Below are positions 16,825-26,432 of a DNA stretch of 50,082 nt, piece after piece. Both the position numbers and the translations under genes were made by a program. The stretch comes from Thermodesulfobacteriaceae bacterium (GTDB lineage Bacteria; Desulfobacterota; Thermodesulfobacteria; Thermodesulfobacteriales; Thermodesulfobacteriaceae). Every line of letters begins with the position of its first letter. Positions within the stretch are counted from its first letter, which is position 1. The stretch lies in contig JANXAD010000011.1 of NCBI GenBank assembly GCA_025062245.1, positions 1 to 50,082 of the forward strand, written 5' to 3'. The notes beneath the pieces were generated by a model, which had not been told where the DNA came from, did not search any database, and was given only the letters and a program-made list of their open reading frames with translations.

Positions 16825-18909
16825 ATGAAAGGGGAAAAATTTTTATATTTTTTTCTTTTTTTAATAGTTCTTTTTTGGGGAGTTTTTATCCGTTTTGATG
16901 ATACAAAAATTTGGCATCAAAATAGACCTTCCTTTTTTTATCAAGATAATATTCCCCTTTACAGTGAGTATGACTCCTTTTTCTTTGCTCGCTTAGCCTT
17001 AGACATCAAAGAAGGAATATATAAAAATGGTTCTGCAGATAATTTTCGTTTTTTTCCGGATAATTCCTCTTTAGTTCAAAAAGATTTTGAAGAAGATTTT
17101 ACCCCTAAGTATCAAATTTCAGGTCATTTTGTAAGTTTTGTTTGGGCCTATCTTTCCAAACTTACAGGACTTGACTTAGCTAAACTTACTTGGTGGCTGG
17201 TTCCTTTATTGGCTATTTCGGTAGTTTTTCCTCTTTATTTCTACTTTTATGATTTAAAGGTTCCTTGGGTAGGAATTCTGGGAGGATTAGTTGTAGTGAC
17301 TTCCCCCATGTATTGGGGGAGAACTAATCTTATGAGGCTTGATCATGATATCTTAAACTTAACTTTACCCTTTCTTATAGCCTATTTCTTTTATAAATTT
17401 TTTGAAGAAGTTTCTGAAAAGAAAAAGTATTTTTGGATTTCCTTAGCTTCTTTCGTTCTTATTTTTTATCAACTTTGGTATGGCCATCCCAATTTAAATT
17501 TTGTTTTAGTAAGTATGTTTTTGGTAAGATATTTTTGGGATAAAAGATGGACTTGGAGTAAAAAAGATTTGATTTTTACAGCTATTTTAATTTTACCTCA
17601 AAGTTGGTACCTTTACCACGGACCCTTTCATCTTTATCTTCAAGTTAAAACCTTAGTTTTTAACATAAAAAGTCCTACCTCAGCAGATATTTTGTTCAAA
17701 GATTTTCCCAATATTTATATGTCTATTTCTGAATTGCAAAAACTAACCTTTAAAGAAGTTTTTGACTTTGTGCTTTTAAATCCAGTCTTTGGGGTATTAG
17801 GACTTATAGGTTCTTTTTTGATTTTTCTTTTTTATTTTAAAAAACTTATTTTTATTTTTCCCTTTTTTGGAATCGGACTTTTAAGTTTTTTTTCTGGAGC
17901 AAGATTTACTATGTATTTGGCACCCTTTGTTGGAATAGGATTAGGTTTTATGGTTCACCTTATTTTTGAAAAACTTACTTCTTACGTTCAAGTATTTAAA
18001 GAGGAATATAAACAACGAATAACTAAGATAGTGGTAGGAATTTTTCTTTTTTTAGCAGTGTTTATCGTTCAAAAACCTGTTTGGGATTATTTAAGTACTC
18101 CTAAAATTTTTGCCTCCTTAGTGAAGGACATGGAATTTCTAAAGGAGAGCACCCCATCTAATGCAGTAATTTGGACTTGGTGGGATTATGGATATGCCTT
18201 TCAGCTCTATGCTCGAAGAGCTGTTTTTCATGATGGAGGTTCTCAAGGGAGTCCCAAGACTTACTTTATAGCCCGAAGTTTTACTACTACTTCTCCTGAA
18301 GAGGCTTGGAATATTACTTCTTTCATAAGTAATTACGGCTTATATGGAATAGCAAAGGTTTTAAAAACCGGTCTTTCAGCCAAAGAATTAGTGGAGAAAG
18401 TTAAAAAGGGGGAATATACCAAACCCATAGAAGTTCCTATTTATTGGGTCTTTACAGGAGATCTTATTCCTAAGTTTGCTTGGATTCATTATTTTGGAAG
18501 TTATAATTTTGACAAAAGGGAGGGAACTTTTGGGAGTTATATCACTCCTAATAATTGTCATATAATTACTAAGGATGTTCTTTCCTGCCCGGACTTAGGA
18601 GCACAAATAGATTTAGTTAATGGGTACATTACTACTCAAAAAGGAATATCTTCCATAAAAACTCTTTACTTAAGAGAAAAAAATCAACTTATAGAAAAAA
18701 AATTTAAAGAAAATGGAGATTATGTGGTGGAACTCATAAGAACAAATCCTAATAACTGGAGTATTTTTCTTATAGAATCTTTTTTAGAAAAAACTCTTTT
18801 TAATGAAATGTTTTTATTAAGAAAGTATGATTCTAAGTATTTTGAATTGGTATTAGATGATTTTCCGCACATGGTAGTTTATAAGGTTAAATCTCAGCCA
18901 GGAGGTTAA
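16825..18909 (+). CDS. STT3/PglB-type oligosaccharyltransferase
   Basis: A 694-residue polytopic membrane protein that should transfer a lipid-linked oligosaccharide to Asn in proteins. The catalytic signature WWDYG lies at 452-456 (WTWWDYGYAF), at the start of the soluble periplasmic C-terminal part. The metal-binding acidic residues Asp50 (EYDSFFFAR) and Asp173/Asp175 (RLDHD) match PglB Asp56 and Asp154/156. About a dozen hydrophobic segments fill residues 5-410. Bacterial STT3 is uncommon. No glycosyltransferase or flippase gene accompanies it here, so the glycan must be made elsewhere. It has its own promoter and is followed 5 bases later by a cupin gene. Confidence 0.9.
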   Translation: MKGEKFLYFFLFLIVLFWGVFIRFDDTKIWHQNRPSFFYQDNIPLYSEYDSFFFARLALDIKEGIYKNGSADNFRFFPDNSSLVQKDFEEDFTPKYQISGHFVSFVWAYLSKLTGLDLAKLTWWLVPLLAISVVFPLYFYFYDLKVPWVGILGGLVVVTSPMYWGRTNLMRLDHDILNLTLPFLIAYFFYKFFEEVSEKKKYFWISLASFVLIFYQLWYGHPNLNFVLVSMFLVRYFWDKRWTWSKKDLIFTAILILPQSWYLYHGPFHLYLQVKTLVFNIKSPTSADILFKDFPNIYMSISELQKLTFKEVFDFVLLNPVFGVLGLIGSFLIFLFYFKKLIFIFPFFGIGLLSFFSGARFTMYLAPFVGIGLGFMVHLIFEKLTSYVQVFKEEYKQRITKIVVGIFLFLAVFIVQKPVWDYLSTPKIFASLVKDMEFLKESTPSNAVIWTWWDYGYAFQLYARRAVFHDGGSQGSPKTYFIARSFTTTSPEEAWNITSFISNYGLYGIAKVLKTGLSAKELVEKVKKGEYTKPIEVPIYWVFTGDLIPKFAWIHYFGSYNFDKREGTFGSYITPNNCHIITKDVLSCPDLGAQIDLVNGYITTQKGISSIKTLYLREKNQLIEKKFKENGDYVVELIRTNPNNWSIFLIESFLEKTLFNEMFLLRKYDSKYFELVLDDFPHMVVYKVKSQPGG

Positions 18910-18914
18910 GTTTT

Positions 18915-19256
18915 ATGGCTTTTAAGGTTAATCTTGAAGAAATTGAAATGAAACCCCATCCCAAGTTTGAAGGGGTAAAGATCGGTTTTGTGATAACTAA
19001 GGAAAAACATCCTGAGTTGAGTATTACCTTATTAGAAATTCCACCTGGAGTTGAGATTCCTACCCATACTCATGAAAGGGAAGTAGATACTATTTTTATT
19101 TTAGAGGGAGAAGCTGAAGTTTTTTTAGATAATTCTTGGCAAAAAGTAAAAAAGGGAGATATAATCGTAGTTCCGCCTAAGGAAAATCATGGGGTGAAAG
19201 TGGTGGGAGAGAAGAGTTTAAAATGTTTTATAGTGCATGCTCCAGCCCTTTGGTAA
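18915..19256 (+). CDS. Small cupin-domain protein
   Basis: A 113-residue single cupin. Motif 1 (HTHEREVDTIFILEGEAEV) and motif 2 (GDIIVVPPKENHGV) supply the His and Glu residues that normally bind a metal ion. Single-domain cupins include isomerases, dioxygenases and sugar-binding proteins, and the substrate cannot be told from sequence. It lies between stt3 and argB with gaps of 5 and 6 bases, so it is probably co-expressed with them. Confidence 0.8.
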   Translation: MAFKVNLEEIEMKPHPKFEGVKIGFVITKEKHPELSITLLEIPPGVEIPTHTHEREVDTIFILEGEAEVFLDNSWQKVKKGDIIVVPPKENHGVKVVGEKSLKCFIVHAPALW

Positions 19257-19262
19257 GCTAAT

Positions 19263-20171
19263 ATGGATGTGTTACAAAAGGCTCACATTTTAATTTCTGC
19301 CCTTCCTTACTTTAAGGACTTTTACGGTAAAATTGTGGTAATAAAGTATGGCGGACATGCTATGGTAGATGAAAGTTTAAAAAGGGCTTTTTCTGAGGAT
19401 ATCGTTTTAATGAAGTATGTAGGAATAAGACCTGTCATTGTTCACGGAGGAGGACCTCAAATAAGTAAGGTTATGGAAAAAATGGGCCTAAAGCCTCTTT
19501 TTATTGAAGGTCAGAGGGTAACTGATGAAGAGACTATGAATGTGGTTGAAATGGTATTGGTTGGAACAGTTAACAAAGAAATCGTAAGTCTTATTAATCA
19601 AGCTGGAGGAAAGGCGGTAGGTCTTTCTGGAAGAGATGGAAATATGATTATAGCAGAAAAAATGACGGTTTATAAATATAAAGGAGAGGATCGTCCTCCT
19701 GAAATTATTGATATTGGAAGGGTAGGGAAGGTTCGAAAAGTAAATCCTGAAGTATTACTTACTCTTTTAGAGAAAGACTTTATACCTGTAGTAGCTCCTG
19801 TAGGGGTTGGTCCAGAGGGAGTAGCCTATAACATTAATGCAGACTTAGTGGCAGGAGCTTTAGCTTCAGCCCTTTCTGCAGAGAAACTTATCTATCTTTC
19901 TGATGTAGAAGGAGTTAAGGACAAAAATAATCAACTTATTTCTACCCTTTATGTCGAAGAAATAGAAGACCTTATCAAAGAAGAAATTGTAAAGGGCGGG
20001 ATGATTCCTAAGCTTAAGAGTGCTCGTAAAGCTCTATCCTTTGGAGTTAAAAAGGTCCATATTATAGACGGAAGGGTGGCCCATAGTTTAATTATAGAAC
20101 TTTTTACAGATGAAGGATTAGGGACACAAATCTTAATGAAAGATCCTTCAGAAAGGGGGGAGTTTTGTTGA
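19263..20171 (+). CDS. argB: Acetylglutamate kinase
   Basis: A 302-residue amino-acid kinase for the second step of arginine synthesis. VIKYGGHAM near the N-terminus, VHGGGPQISKVM, the substrate region with GRDGN and NINADLVAGALA, and GGMIPKLKSA are all typical. The family is often feedback-inhibited by arginine; an N-terminal helix of about 20 residues is present, as in arginine-sensitive members. argC and argD lie elsewhere in the window (25394 and 30463), so the pathway is scattered. The TGA stop overlaps the TTG start of valS. Confidence 0.95.
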   Translation: MDVLQKAHILISALPYFKDFYGKIVVIKYGGHAMVDESLKRAFSEDIVLMKYVGIRPVIVHGGGPQISKVMEKMGLKPLFIEGQRVTDEETMNVVEMVLVGTVNKEIVSLINQAGGKAVGLSGRDGNMIIAEKMTVYKYKGEDRPPEIIDIGRVGKVRKVNPEVLLTLLEKDFIPVVAPVGVGPEGVAYNINADLVAGALASALSAEKLIYLSDVEGVKDKNNQLISTLYVEEIEDLIKEEIVKGGMIPKLKSARKALSFGVKKVHIIDGRVAHSLIIELFTDEGLGTQILMKDPSERGEFC

Positions 20172-22813
20172 GTGAGGATTTCTTAGAAAAAAGTTATGAC
20201 CCTAAGAAGGTAGAAGAAAAATGGTATAAAATTTGGGAAGAAAAGGGGTTTTTTAACCCTACCTTTGATGAAAATAAGCCCAAGTTTTCTATGGTAATTC
20301 CTCCTCCTAATATTACGGGCTCCCTACATATAGGGCACGCTCTCAATAATACTATTCAAGATGTTCTGGCTCGTTATAAAAGAATGGATGGTTATGATGT
20401 TTTATGGATTCCAGGAACAGACCATGCAGGTATTGCTACTCAAAATGTGGTAGAAAAAGAATTAGCTAAAGAAGGGTTAAGTAGAGAGGGCTTGGGAAGA
20501 GAAGCATTTTTGGAAAGGGTCTGGAAGTGGAAGGAGGAGTACGGAAACAAAATTATTTTACAGCTCAAAAAGCTTGGAGCCAGTTGTAGTTGGAATTATC
20601 TAAGATTTACTATGGATGAAGGGTTATCTCAAGCAGTTAGAGAGGTTTTTGTGAGGCTATGGGAGGAAGGGTTAATTTATAAAGGAGACTATATTATTAA
20701 TTGGTGTCCAAGGTGTAAAACCGCCCTTGCGGACTTAGAGGTTGAATTTGAACCCACTAAAGGAAACCTCTGGTATATTAAGTATCCTTTAGAGGGAGAA
20801 GAGGGGTATATTTTAGTTGCCACTACCAGGCCTGAAACTATGTTAGGAGATACAGCGGTAGCAGTGAATCCTGAAGATGAAAGGTATAAAAGTTTTATAG
20901 GTAAAAAAGTGGTTCTCCCTATCTTAGAAAGAATTATTCCTGTAATTAAGGATAGGATAGTGGATCCCGAATTTGGAACTGGAGCAGTAAAGGTAACCCC
21001 TGCTCATGATTTTGTTGACTTTGAAATAGCCAAAAAACATTCCTTAGCTTTGGTAAAGGTTATAGATGAAGACGGAAAAATGACTGAAGAGGCAGGCCCT
21101 TATAGAAGACTTGATAGATTTGATTGTAGAAAAAAATTAGTTCAAGACTTAAAAGAGAAAGGCCTTTTAGAAAAAGAAGAGGAGTATGAAGTAATTTTGG
21201 GACACTGTTATAGATGTGGAACTGTAATTGAACCTTTACTTTCTAAGCAGTGGTTTGTGGCTACCAAACCACTTGCTCAACCAGCTATTTCTGCAGTAGA
21301 ATATGGATTTATTAAATTTGTTCCTGAAAATTGGACTAATCTTTATTTTGATTGGATGAGAAACATAAGAGACTGGTGTATTTCTCGACAGATTTGGTGG
21401 GGACATAGAATTCCCGTTTGGTATTGTAAAACCTGTCAAAGGGTTATAATAAGTAGAGAAGAGGTAGATAGTTGTGAAGAATGCGGATCTAAAGATTTAA
21501 TAAGGGATGAGGATGTTTTGGATACTTGGTTTTCTTCAGCCCTTTGGCCCTTTTCTACTATGGGTTGGCCTGAAAAAACTAAGACCTTAAGCACCTTTTA
21601 TCCCACTTCAGTTTTGGTTACCAGTTTTGATATCATTTTTTTCTGGGTTGCCCGTATGATTATGATGGGTCTTCATTTTATGGGTGAAATCCCCTTTAAA
21701 AAAGTCTATATTCACGCTTTAATAAGAGACGAAAAAGGACAAAAAATGAGCAAAAGCAGAGGAAATGTTATAGATCCCTTAGAGATGATAGAAAAGTATG
21801 GGACCGATGCTTTGAGATTTTCCCTAATAGCTCTTGCAGCTCAAGGAAGAGACATAAAACTTTCTGAAGCAAGAATAGAAGGATTTAAACATTTTATAAA
21901 TAAAATTTGGAACGCTGGAAGATTTGTTTTAATGAATCTTAAGAATTACTCAGCTGAAAATGAAGAATTGGACTATGAAAAACTTCCCCTATTTTCTAAA
22001 TGGATTTTATCTGAGCTTCAAAAGACTATTAAAAAAGTAAGAGAAAAACTTGAAGAATTTGAATTTGACCAAGCTGCTATGACGATTTATCATTTCTTTT
22101 GGGATAAATTCTGCGATTGGTATTTAGAAGTCTCTAAGGTTTATTTATCTAAACCTGAACTTAGAAGAGATACCCAAAGGGTACTTTTAGAGGTTTTTAA
22201 AACTTCTCTTAAACTTCTTCATCCTTTTATTCCCTTTGTTACCGAAGAGCTTTGGGAAAAACTTCTTGAAAAGGAAACAGAATATATTATAGTAGCTCCC
22301 TTTCCTATGGTAAAAGAAAGATATGTAAAAGAAGAGATAGAAAGAGAGGTGGGTCTAATTCAGGAGTTAATTGTGGCCATAAGAAATGTAAAGGCAGAAT
22401 ATAATATAGTTTCTAAAACAGACCTTAAGGTAGTTTACAAAAATTTGGATAGGAATTGGTTGAGGTTCTTAGAAGAGCAAGTGGAAGTTATAAAGAGCTT
22501 AGCTAAAGTGGAAGAGATTTTATTAGTAGAGGAATATTTTAAACAACCAGGAGAGGTCTCAATAGTGTTATCTTCTGGGGAACTTTTAATTAATCTTAAA
22601 AATTTAATTGATTTTGAAAAGGAAATAAACAGGTTAAAGAAGGAAAAGGAAAAATTGGAAAAAAAATTGGTATATATTGAAAATAAACTAAAAGATAATA
22701 ATTTTTTAGAAAAGGCTCCTGCAGAAATTATAGAAAAAGAGAGGATGATTTTTAAAGAACTTTATAATAGATTGGAAAGGATAAAAAACTATTTGGAAGA
22801 ACTAAAGAGATAA
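20168..22813 (+). CDS. valS: Valyl-tRNA synthetase
   Basis: An 881-residue class I synthetase with HIGH at 54-57 and KMSKS at 526-530. Editing-domain motifs TTRPETMLGDTAVAVNP and GTGAVKVTPAHD are present, and a C-terminal coiled coil rich in Lys and Glu covers about the last 70 residues. Two TTG codons stand in tandem at 20165 and 20168. I choose the second because the GGGGGGAG site (20155-20162) is then 5 bases away, and its TTGA overlaps the argB stop. It ends in TAATG, shared with the PilZ gene. Confidence 0.96.
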   Translation: MSEDFLEKSYDPKKVEEKWYKIWEEKGFFNPTFDENKPKFSMVIPPPNITGSLHIGHALNNTIQDVLARYKRMDGYDVLWIPGTDHAGIATQNVVEKELAKEGLSREGLGREAFLERVWKWKEEYGNKIILQLKKLGASCSWNYLRFTMDEGLSQAVREVFVRLWEEGLIYKGDYIINWCPRCKTALADLEVEFEPTKGNLWYIKYPLEGEEGYILVATTRPETMLGDTAVAVNPEDERYKSFIGKKVVLPILERIIPVIKDRIVDPEFGTGAVKVTPAHDFVDFEIAKKHSLALVKVIDEDGKMTEEAGPYRRLDRFDCRKKLVQDLKEKGLLEKEEEYEVILGHCYRCGTVIEPLLSKQWFVATKPLAQPAISAVEYGFIKFVPENWTNLYFDWMRNIRDWCISRQIWWGHRIPVWYCKTCQRVIISREEVDSCEECGSKDLIRDEDVLDTWFSSALWPFSTMGWPEKTKTLSTFYPTSVLVTSFDIIFFWVARMIMMGLHFMGEIPFKKVYIHALIRDEKGQKMSKSRGNVIDPLEMIEKYGTDALRFSLIALAAQGRDIKLSEARIEGFKHFINKIWNAGRFVLMNLKNYSAENEELDYEKLPLFSKWILSELQKTIKKVREKLEEFEFDQAAMTIYHFFWDKFCDWYLEVSKVYLSKPELRRDTQRVLLEVFKTSLKLLHPFIPFVTEELWEKLLEKETEYIIVAPFPMVKERYVKEEIEREVGLIQELIVAIRNVKAEYNIVSKTDLKVVYKNLDRNWLRFLEEQVEVIKSLAKVEEILLVEEYFKQPGEVSIVLSSGELLINLKNLIDFEKEINRLKKEKEKLEKKLVYIENKLKDNNFLEKAPAEIIEKERMIFKELYNRLERIKNYLEELKR

Positions 22814-23163
22814 TGGCTGAAGATAAGAGATTTTATAGTAGATATAGAGTTAATTTAGAGAGTAGAGCTTCTTTACCTTCAGGGACTAATTTTAATTTAG
22901 AGGTTTTAGATATAAGTGTAGAAGGAGCAAAACTTAGAGCAGATCGCGATTTATCAATTCAAAAGGGAGATATAGTGTTTCTTTTAATTAAGGCACCTAA
23001 AAAACTAAAAGTGAAGGGAGAAGTTAGGTGGACAAGGAAAGAAGGGAGAGGAGTTGAATTTGGGGTAAAATTCGTAGAGGTAGATATGGCAATTAGAGAG
23101 ACTTTAGCATCTATAATTTCAGAATATGCTCTCTCTTCTTTATCTGATGAATATTTTAAGTAA
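22813..23163 (+). CDS. PilZ-domain protein
   Basis: A 116-residue protein consisting of one PilZ domain, the common c-di-GMP receptor fold. The N-terminal RFYSRYRV supplies the RxxxR arginines, and DISVEGAKL supplies the D/N-x-S-x-x-G motif, so nucleotide binding looks intact. There is no fused YcgR or output domain. The ATG overlaps the valS stop (TAATG), so translation is coupled to a synthetase gene with no obvious functional link. No diguanylate cyclase is in the window. Confidence 0.85.
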   Translation: MAEDKRFYSRYRVNLESRASLPSGTNFNLEVLDISVEGAKLRADRDLSIQKGDIVFLLIKAPKKLKVKGEVRWTRKEGRGVEFGVKFVEVDMAIRETLASIISEYALSSLSDEYFK

Positions 23164-23222
23164 TCTTTTAAGTAGATTAAAAAAGTTGTCATAAGGCTAC
23201 CCTTAGAGAATTTGATAAAAGA

Positions 23223-24467
23223 ATGAAAAGAGTTTTACCTGCAGCCATTTTTTGGAATGAATCCCATCTTTGGGGGATTTGGTTATATAAGGCTTTAAGA
23301 AAGCTTAAAATTAAGGTTGAACTTTTATCAGTTGAGGAGCTTGAGACCCTTACCCCAAATAATTATTCAGTTTTTTTTATTCCTGGAGGTTGGTCCTCTA
23401 ATAAATTAAAAGCTCTGGATGAAGAAAGTAAGAAAAGAATCAGAAATTTTATAGAGGGTGGAGGAGTTTACTTTGGAATTTGTGGAGGAGCAGGTTTAGC
23501 TACTGAAGAAGGTTTAGGATTGGTAGAAGTAAAAAAAAATAAAAACAGAGTTCCGGGGTACAGTGGAACTTTTTTAGCTTTAATTGAAAAAACCCATCCC
23601 CTTTTTAAAGGTATAAAACAGCCCATATTTTATCTATTTTATCCTCCAGATTTTGAAATAAAAGATAAATCTATTAAAGTTTTGGCAAGTTTTTTAAAAC
23701 CTGGAAAGGATGCTTTTAGTTCAGATTTACCAGTAGTTGATTTTGAAGGATTTTGGGAAGAAGTAGAAGCTTTTTATGAAATTGCCCTTAATCCTGAACG
23801 CATGAAATATAAACCCCTTTTTATGGAAAGTGAATTGGGAAAGGGAAAGATTTATCTATCCCTTATACATGTAGATACTCCAAGGGATAAAAATGGGGCT
23901 AAAATTTTAGAGAATCTTTCCTTTTTACATTCAATTTCTAAAGTTTCAAATAAAGAAAATCTTTCAAGAGTTGAACTTAAAGGATTACAGAAAACCTTTT
24001 TTATAAATTTGCAATCCTTTGCCCAATCCTTAAATAATCTAATTCTTTTAGCTGAAAGAAATTTTCTTTTTTATAAAAGGTATCCCTTTTTATATCAGTG
24101 GAGAAGAGGAATTAGAGGGTTAGAATATCTAAATCTATGGGTAATATTTAAAGAGCTATTGGAACTTTTGCCTAAGGTTAAATTATCTGAAGATTTATTA
24201 AAGGTCTTATGGGAAAAATTTTTAGAAATTTTTTCTAAGTTACAATATTTTTTAGAATCAAGTTCTTTTTTGCTTATAAAAGAGAGATTAAGATTGAATA
24301 AAGAAAAACTTACCTATAAGGATACTCAAGATGAAGAGCTTAAAAATTTAAGAAAGGAACTTTTTGGAGAAAGTAAAAGTTATGGAGGACTTTATAAGGA
24401 AATTTTGGATACCATGGATTATATATTTTTAAAAATTTTGAAGGAATATAATAACTTGACTTCTTGA
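23223..24467 (+). CDS. GATase1-like (BPL_N) protein with unknown helical C-terminus
   Basis: A 414-residue protein in two parts. Residues 1-235 form a class I glutamine amidotransferase-like fold of the biotin-protein-ligase N-terminal (BPL_N) type, with FIPGGWSS and the nucleophile-elbow motif YFGICGGAG placing Cys87 at the active site. [12 protein letters not shown] stretch stands where a His/Glu would complete the site. Residues 240-414 look all-helical and rich in Leu, Lys and Glu, and I do not recognise them. No biotin ligase domain is attached. It stands alone between the PilZ gene and rplM. Confidence 0.65.
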   Translation: MKRVLPAAIFWNESHLWGIWLYKALRKLKIKVELLSVEELETLTPNNYSVFFIPGGWSSNKLKALDEESKKRIRNFIEGGGVYFGICGGAGLATEEGLGLVEVKKNKNRVPGYSGTFLALIEKTHPLFKGIKQPIFYLFYPPDFEIKDKSIKVLASFLKPGKDAFSSDLPVVDFEGFWEEVEAFYEIALNPERMKYKPLFMESELGKGKIYLSLIHVDTPRDKNGAKILENLSFLHSISKVSNKENLSRVELKGLQKTFFINLQSFAQSLNNLILLAERNFLFYKRYPFLYQWRRGIRGLEYLNLWVIFKELLELLPKVKLSEDLLKVLWEKFLEIFSKLQYFLESSSFLLIKERLRLNKEKLTYKDTQDEELKNLRKELFGESKSYGGLYKEILDTMDYIFLKILKEYNNLTS

Positions 24468-24491
24468 CAAAAATTAAAACTGTCATAAAGT
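24464..24491 (+). promoter_or_regulatory. rplM-rpsI promoter
   Basis: A perfect -35 TTGACA (24464-24469) and TAAAGT (24486-24491) are 16 bases apart, about 40 bases upstream of the rplM ATG. The -35 box overlaps the 3' end of the preceding gene. This shows that the TTG at 24464 is promoter, not a start codon. Confidence 0.55.
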
Positions 24492-24529
24492 TAAAATGCT
24501 TAAAAAAACATAGGTGGAGGAATTTTTTT

Positions 24530-24976
24530 ATGAGTTCCATCTTTAGTTCTCAAACTTTATGGGTTAAGAAGGAAGAAGTTAAAAGAAATTGGTATTTAGT
24601 GGATGCTAAAGATAAAATTTTGGGAAGATTGGCTTCTAAGTTAGCCTGCCTTTTACAGGGGAAACATAGAGCAGATTACACACCTCATGTAGACCAGGCT
24701 GATTTTTTTGTAGTGATAAATGCTGAAAAGGTGAAACTTACGGGTAAAAAATTAGACCAAAAGGTTTATTGGCGTCATTCTGGTTATATGGGAGGATTAA
24801 AACTTGAGACTGCAAGAAAACTCTTAGAAAAAAAACCCGAGCAGTTATTATTTTTAGCTGTTAAGGGAATGCTTCCTAAGAACAGAATGAGAAATAAGCT
24901 TTTAAAAAAGCTCAAAATTTACGCAGGTCCTAACCATCCTCACCTAGCTCAAAATCCTAAATACTTAGAACTTTAA
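24530..24976 (+). CDS. rplM: 50S ribosomal protein L13
   Basis: A 148-residue L13. [16 protein letters not shown], the TPHVDQADF stretch, the GYMGGLK segment and [20 protein letters not shown] are diagnostic. A longer reading frame begins with TTG at 24464, but its extra 22 residues are not L13-like and cover the promoter. The ATG at 24530 is preceded by GGTGGAGG at 9 bases. rpsI follows after 14 bases in the standard order. Confidence 0.96.
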   Translation: MSSIFSSQTLWVKKEEVKRNWYLVDAKDKILGRLASKLACLLQGKHRADYTPHVDQADFFVVINAEKVKLTGKKLDQKVYWRHSGYMGGLKLETARKLLEKKPEQLLFLAVKGMLPKNRMRNKLLKKLKIYAGPNHPHLAQNPKYLEL

Positions 24977-24990
24977 GGAGGTTTATAAAA

Positions 24991-25380
24991 ATGAAAAGAT
25001 TTTATGCTACAGGCCATAGAAAGACTTCCACAGCTCGAGTATGGATTTATCCAGGAAGTGGACAAGTTATGGTAAATGACAAGCCCTATAAAGAATATTT
25101 TTATGACCATATTGTAGCAGAGGATGTAATTTTGGCACCCTTTAAAGTAACTAATTTGTTGGGGCAATTTGATGTAAAGTGCACTGTAGAAGGTGGAGGT
25201 AAATCTGCTCAGGCAGAGGCTATAAGACATGGTATTGCTAAGGCTTTAGTAGTTTATTCCTCAGAATTAAAACCTATTTTAAAAAAGGTAGGTTTTATAA
25301 CTCGGGATGCTCGTGAAAAAGAAAGAAAAAAATATGGATTAAGAGGTGCCAGAAGAGGCCAGCAATACTCCAAACGCTAA
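24991..25380 (+). CDS. rpsI: 30S ribosomal protein S9
   Basis: A 129-residue S9. It opens with FYATGHRKTSTARVW and contains VEGGGKSAQAEAIRHGIAKA. Its end is the typical basic tail KYGLRGARRGQQYSKR, whose last Arg reaches the P-site tRNA. An AAGGAGG ribosome site precedes it. A minus-strand reading frame over the same bases is a shadow. Confidence 0.97.
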   Translation: MKRFYATGHRKTSTARVWIYPGSGQVMVNDKPYKEYFYDHIVAEDVILAPFKVTNLLGQFDVKCTVEGGGKSAQAEAIRHGIAKALVVYSSELKPILKKVGFITRDAREKERKKYGLRGARRGQQYSKR

Positions 25381-25393
25381 TTTTGAACCTTCA

Positions 25394-26428
25394 GTGATAA
25401 CTGCAGGAATAGTTGGTGCTACAGGTTACACAGGTTTAGAATTAATTAGACTTTCTGAATTTCATCCTTTTTTAAAAATTGAAAGTATCACCTCTCGAGA
25501 ACAGGCCGGAAAAACCTTAAAAGAACTTTTTGGCTGGAATGGAAAATATGCCCATTTAATTTTAGAAGAACCTAATCCAGAAAAGATAGCAGAAAAGGTT
25601 CAGGCCGTCTTTTTATGCGTTCCATCCGGTAAAGCTCAAGAATTAGCCTATTCCTTCTTAAAAAGAGGAATAAAAGTTATAGACTTTTCAGCAGACTTTA
25701 GATTTAAAAATCTTTCCCTTTATGAAAAGGTCTATGGAATTAAGCCTTCTTATCCTGATCTTTCTCAAAAAGCTATTTATGGTCTTTCTGAAATTTTTGA
25801 AAGAGAAATAAAAGAAGCTGATTTAGTAGCCAATCCAGGATGTTATCCAACCTCCATTCTTCTTCCTCTTATCCCACTCTTAAAGGAGGATTTAATTGAA
25901 AAAAATTATCTTATTGCTGACTCTAAGAGTGGAGTTTCAGGAGCAGGGAGAAAGTCAGAGGAATATTATAGTTTTTGTGAAATCTCTGAAGATTTTAAGG
26001 CTTATAAAATTGCTACCCATAGACATACTCCTGAGATAGAAGAAAAATTAAGTCTTTTAAAGGGAGAGGAGGTTCAAATAGTTTTTACCCCCCATCTTAT
26101 TCCTATTAATAGAGGAATTTTTTCAACTATTTACGTAAAATTTAGAAGTAGTTTACTGACCATTTATGAGTATTTGAAAGAGTTTTATCAAAATAAGACC
26201 TTTATTGAGGTAGTTCCTTTAGGACGAATTCCAAGGATTTCTGAAGTGGTAGGAACTAATTTATGTAAAATAGGACTTTTTGAAGATAAAAAGAGAGGAT
26301 GGGGTATTATTGTTTCTGTTATAGATAATTTAATAAAGGGAGCAAGTGGACAGGCTTTACAAAATTTTAACCTTATGTTTAATCTTCCTGAAGATATAGG
26401 TCTTCCTAAGACATCCTTTTTTGTTTAG
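25394..26428 (+). CDS. argC: N-acetyl-gamma-glutamyl-phosphate reductase
   Basis: An enzyme of about 344 residues for the third step of arginine synthesis. AGIVGATGYTGLELIRL is the NADP-binding start, and NPGCYPTS holds the catalytic Cys. SGVSGAGRK and HRHTPEIEE follow. Two GTG starts are possible. The one at 25346 overlaps rpsI by 35 bases and adds 16 residues not seen in the family. The one at 25394, 13 bases after the rpsI stop, gives the usual ArgC beginning and is preferred, although neither has a clear ribosome site. Confidence 0.93.
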   Translation: MITAGIVGATGYTGLELIRLSEFHPFLKIESITSREQAGKTLKELFGWNGKYAHLILEEPNPEKIAEKVQAVFLCVPSGKAQELAYSFLKRGIKVIDFSADFRFKNLSLYEKVYGIKPSYPDLSQKAIYGLSEIFEREIKEADLVANPGCYPTSILLPLIPLLKEDLIEKNYLIADSKSGVSGAGRKSEEYYSFCEISEDFKAYKIATHRHTPEIEEKLSLLKGEEVQIVFTPHLIPINRGIFSTIYVKFRSSLLTIYEYLKEFYQNKTFIEVVPLGRIPRISEVVGTNLCKIGLFEDKKRGWGIIVSVIDNLIKGASGQALQNFNLMFNLPEDIGLPKTSFFV

Positions 26429-26432
26429 GATA

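Noticed and set aside
24464-24529. Longer rplM start at TTG 24464
   Set aside because: The TTG belongs to the -35 box TTGACA, the extra residues are not L13-like, and the ATG at 24530 has a good ribosome site.
24973-25230. Minus-strand open frame opposite rpsI
   Set aside because: Shadow of a highly conserved ribosomal protein gene.
25346-25393. Upstream GTG start for argC
   Set aside because: It would overlap rpsI by 35 bases and add residues absent from the family; kept only as an alternative.
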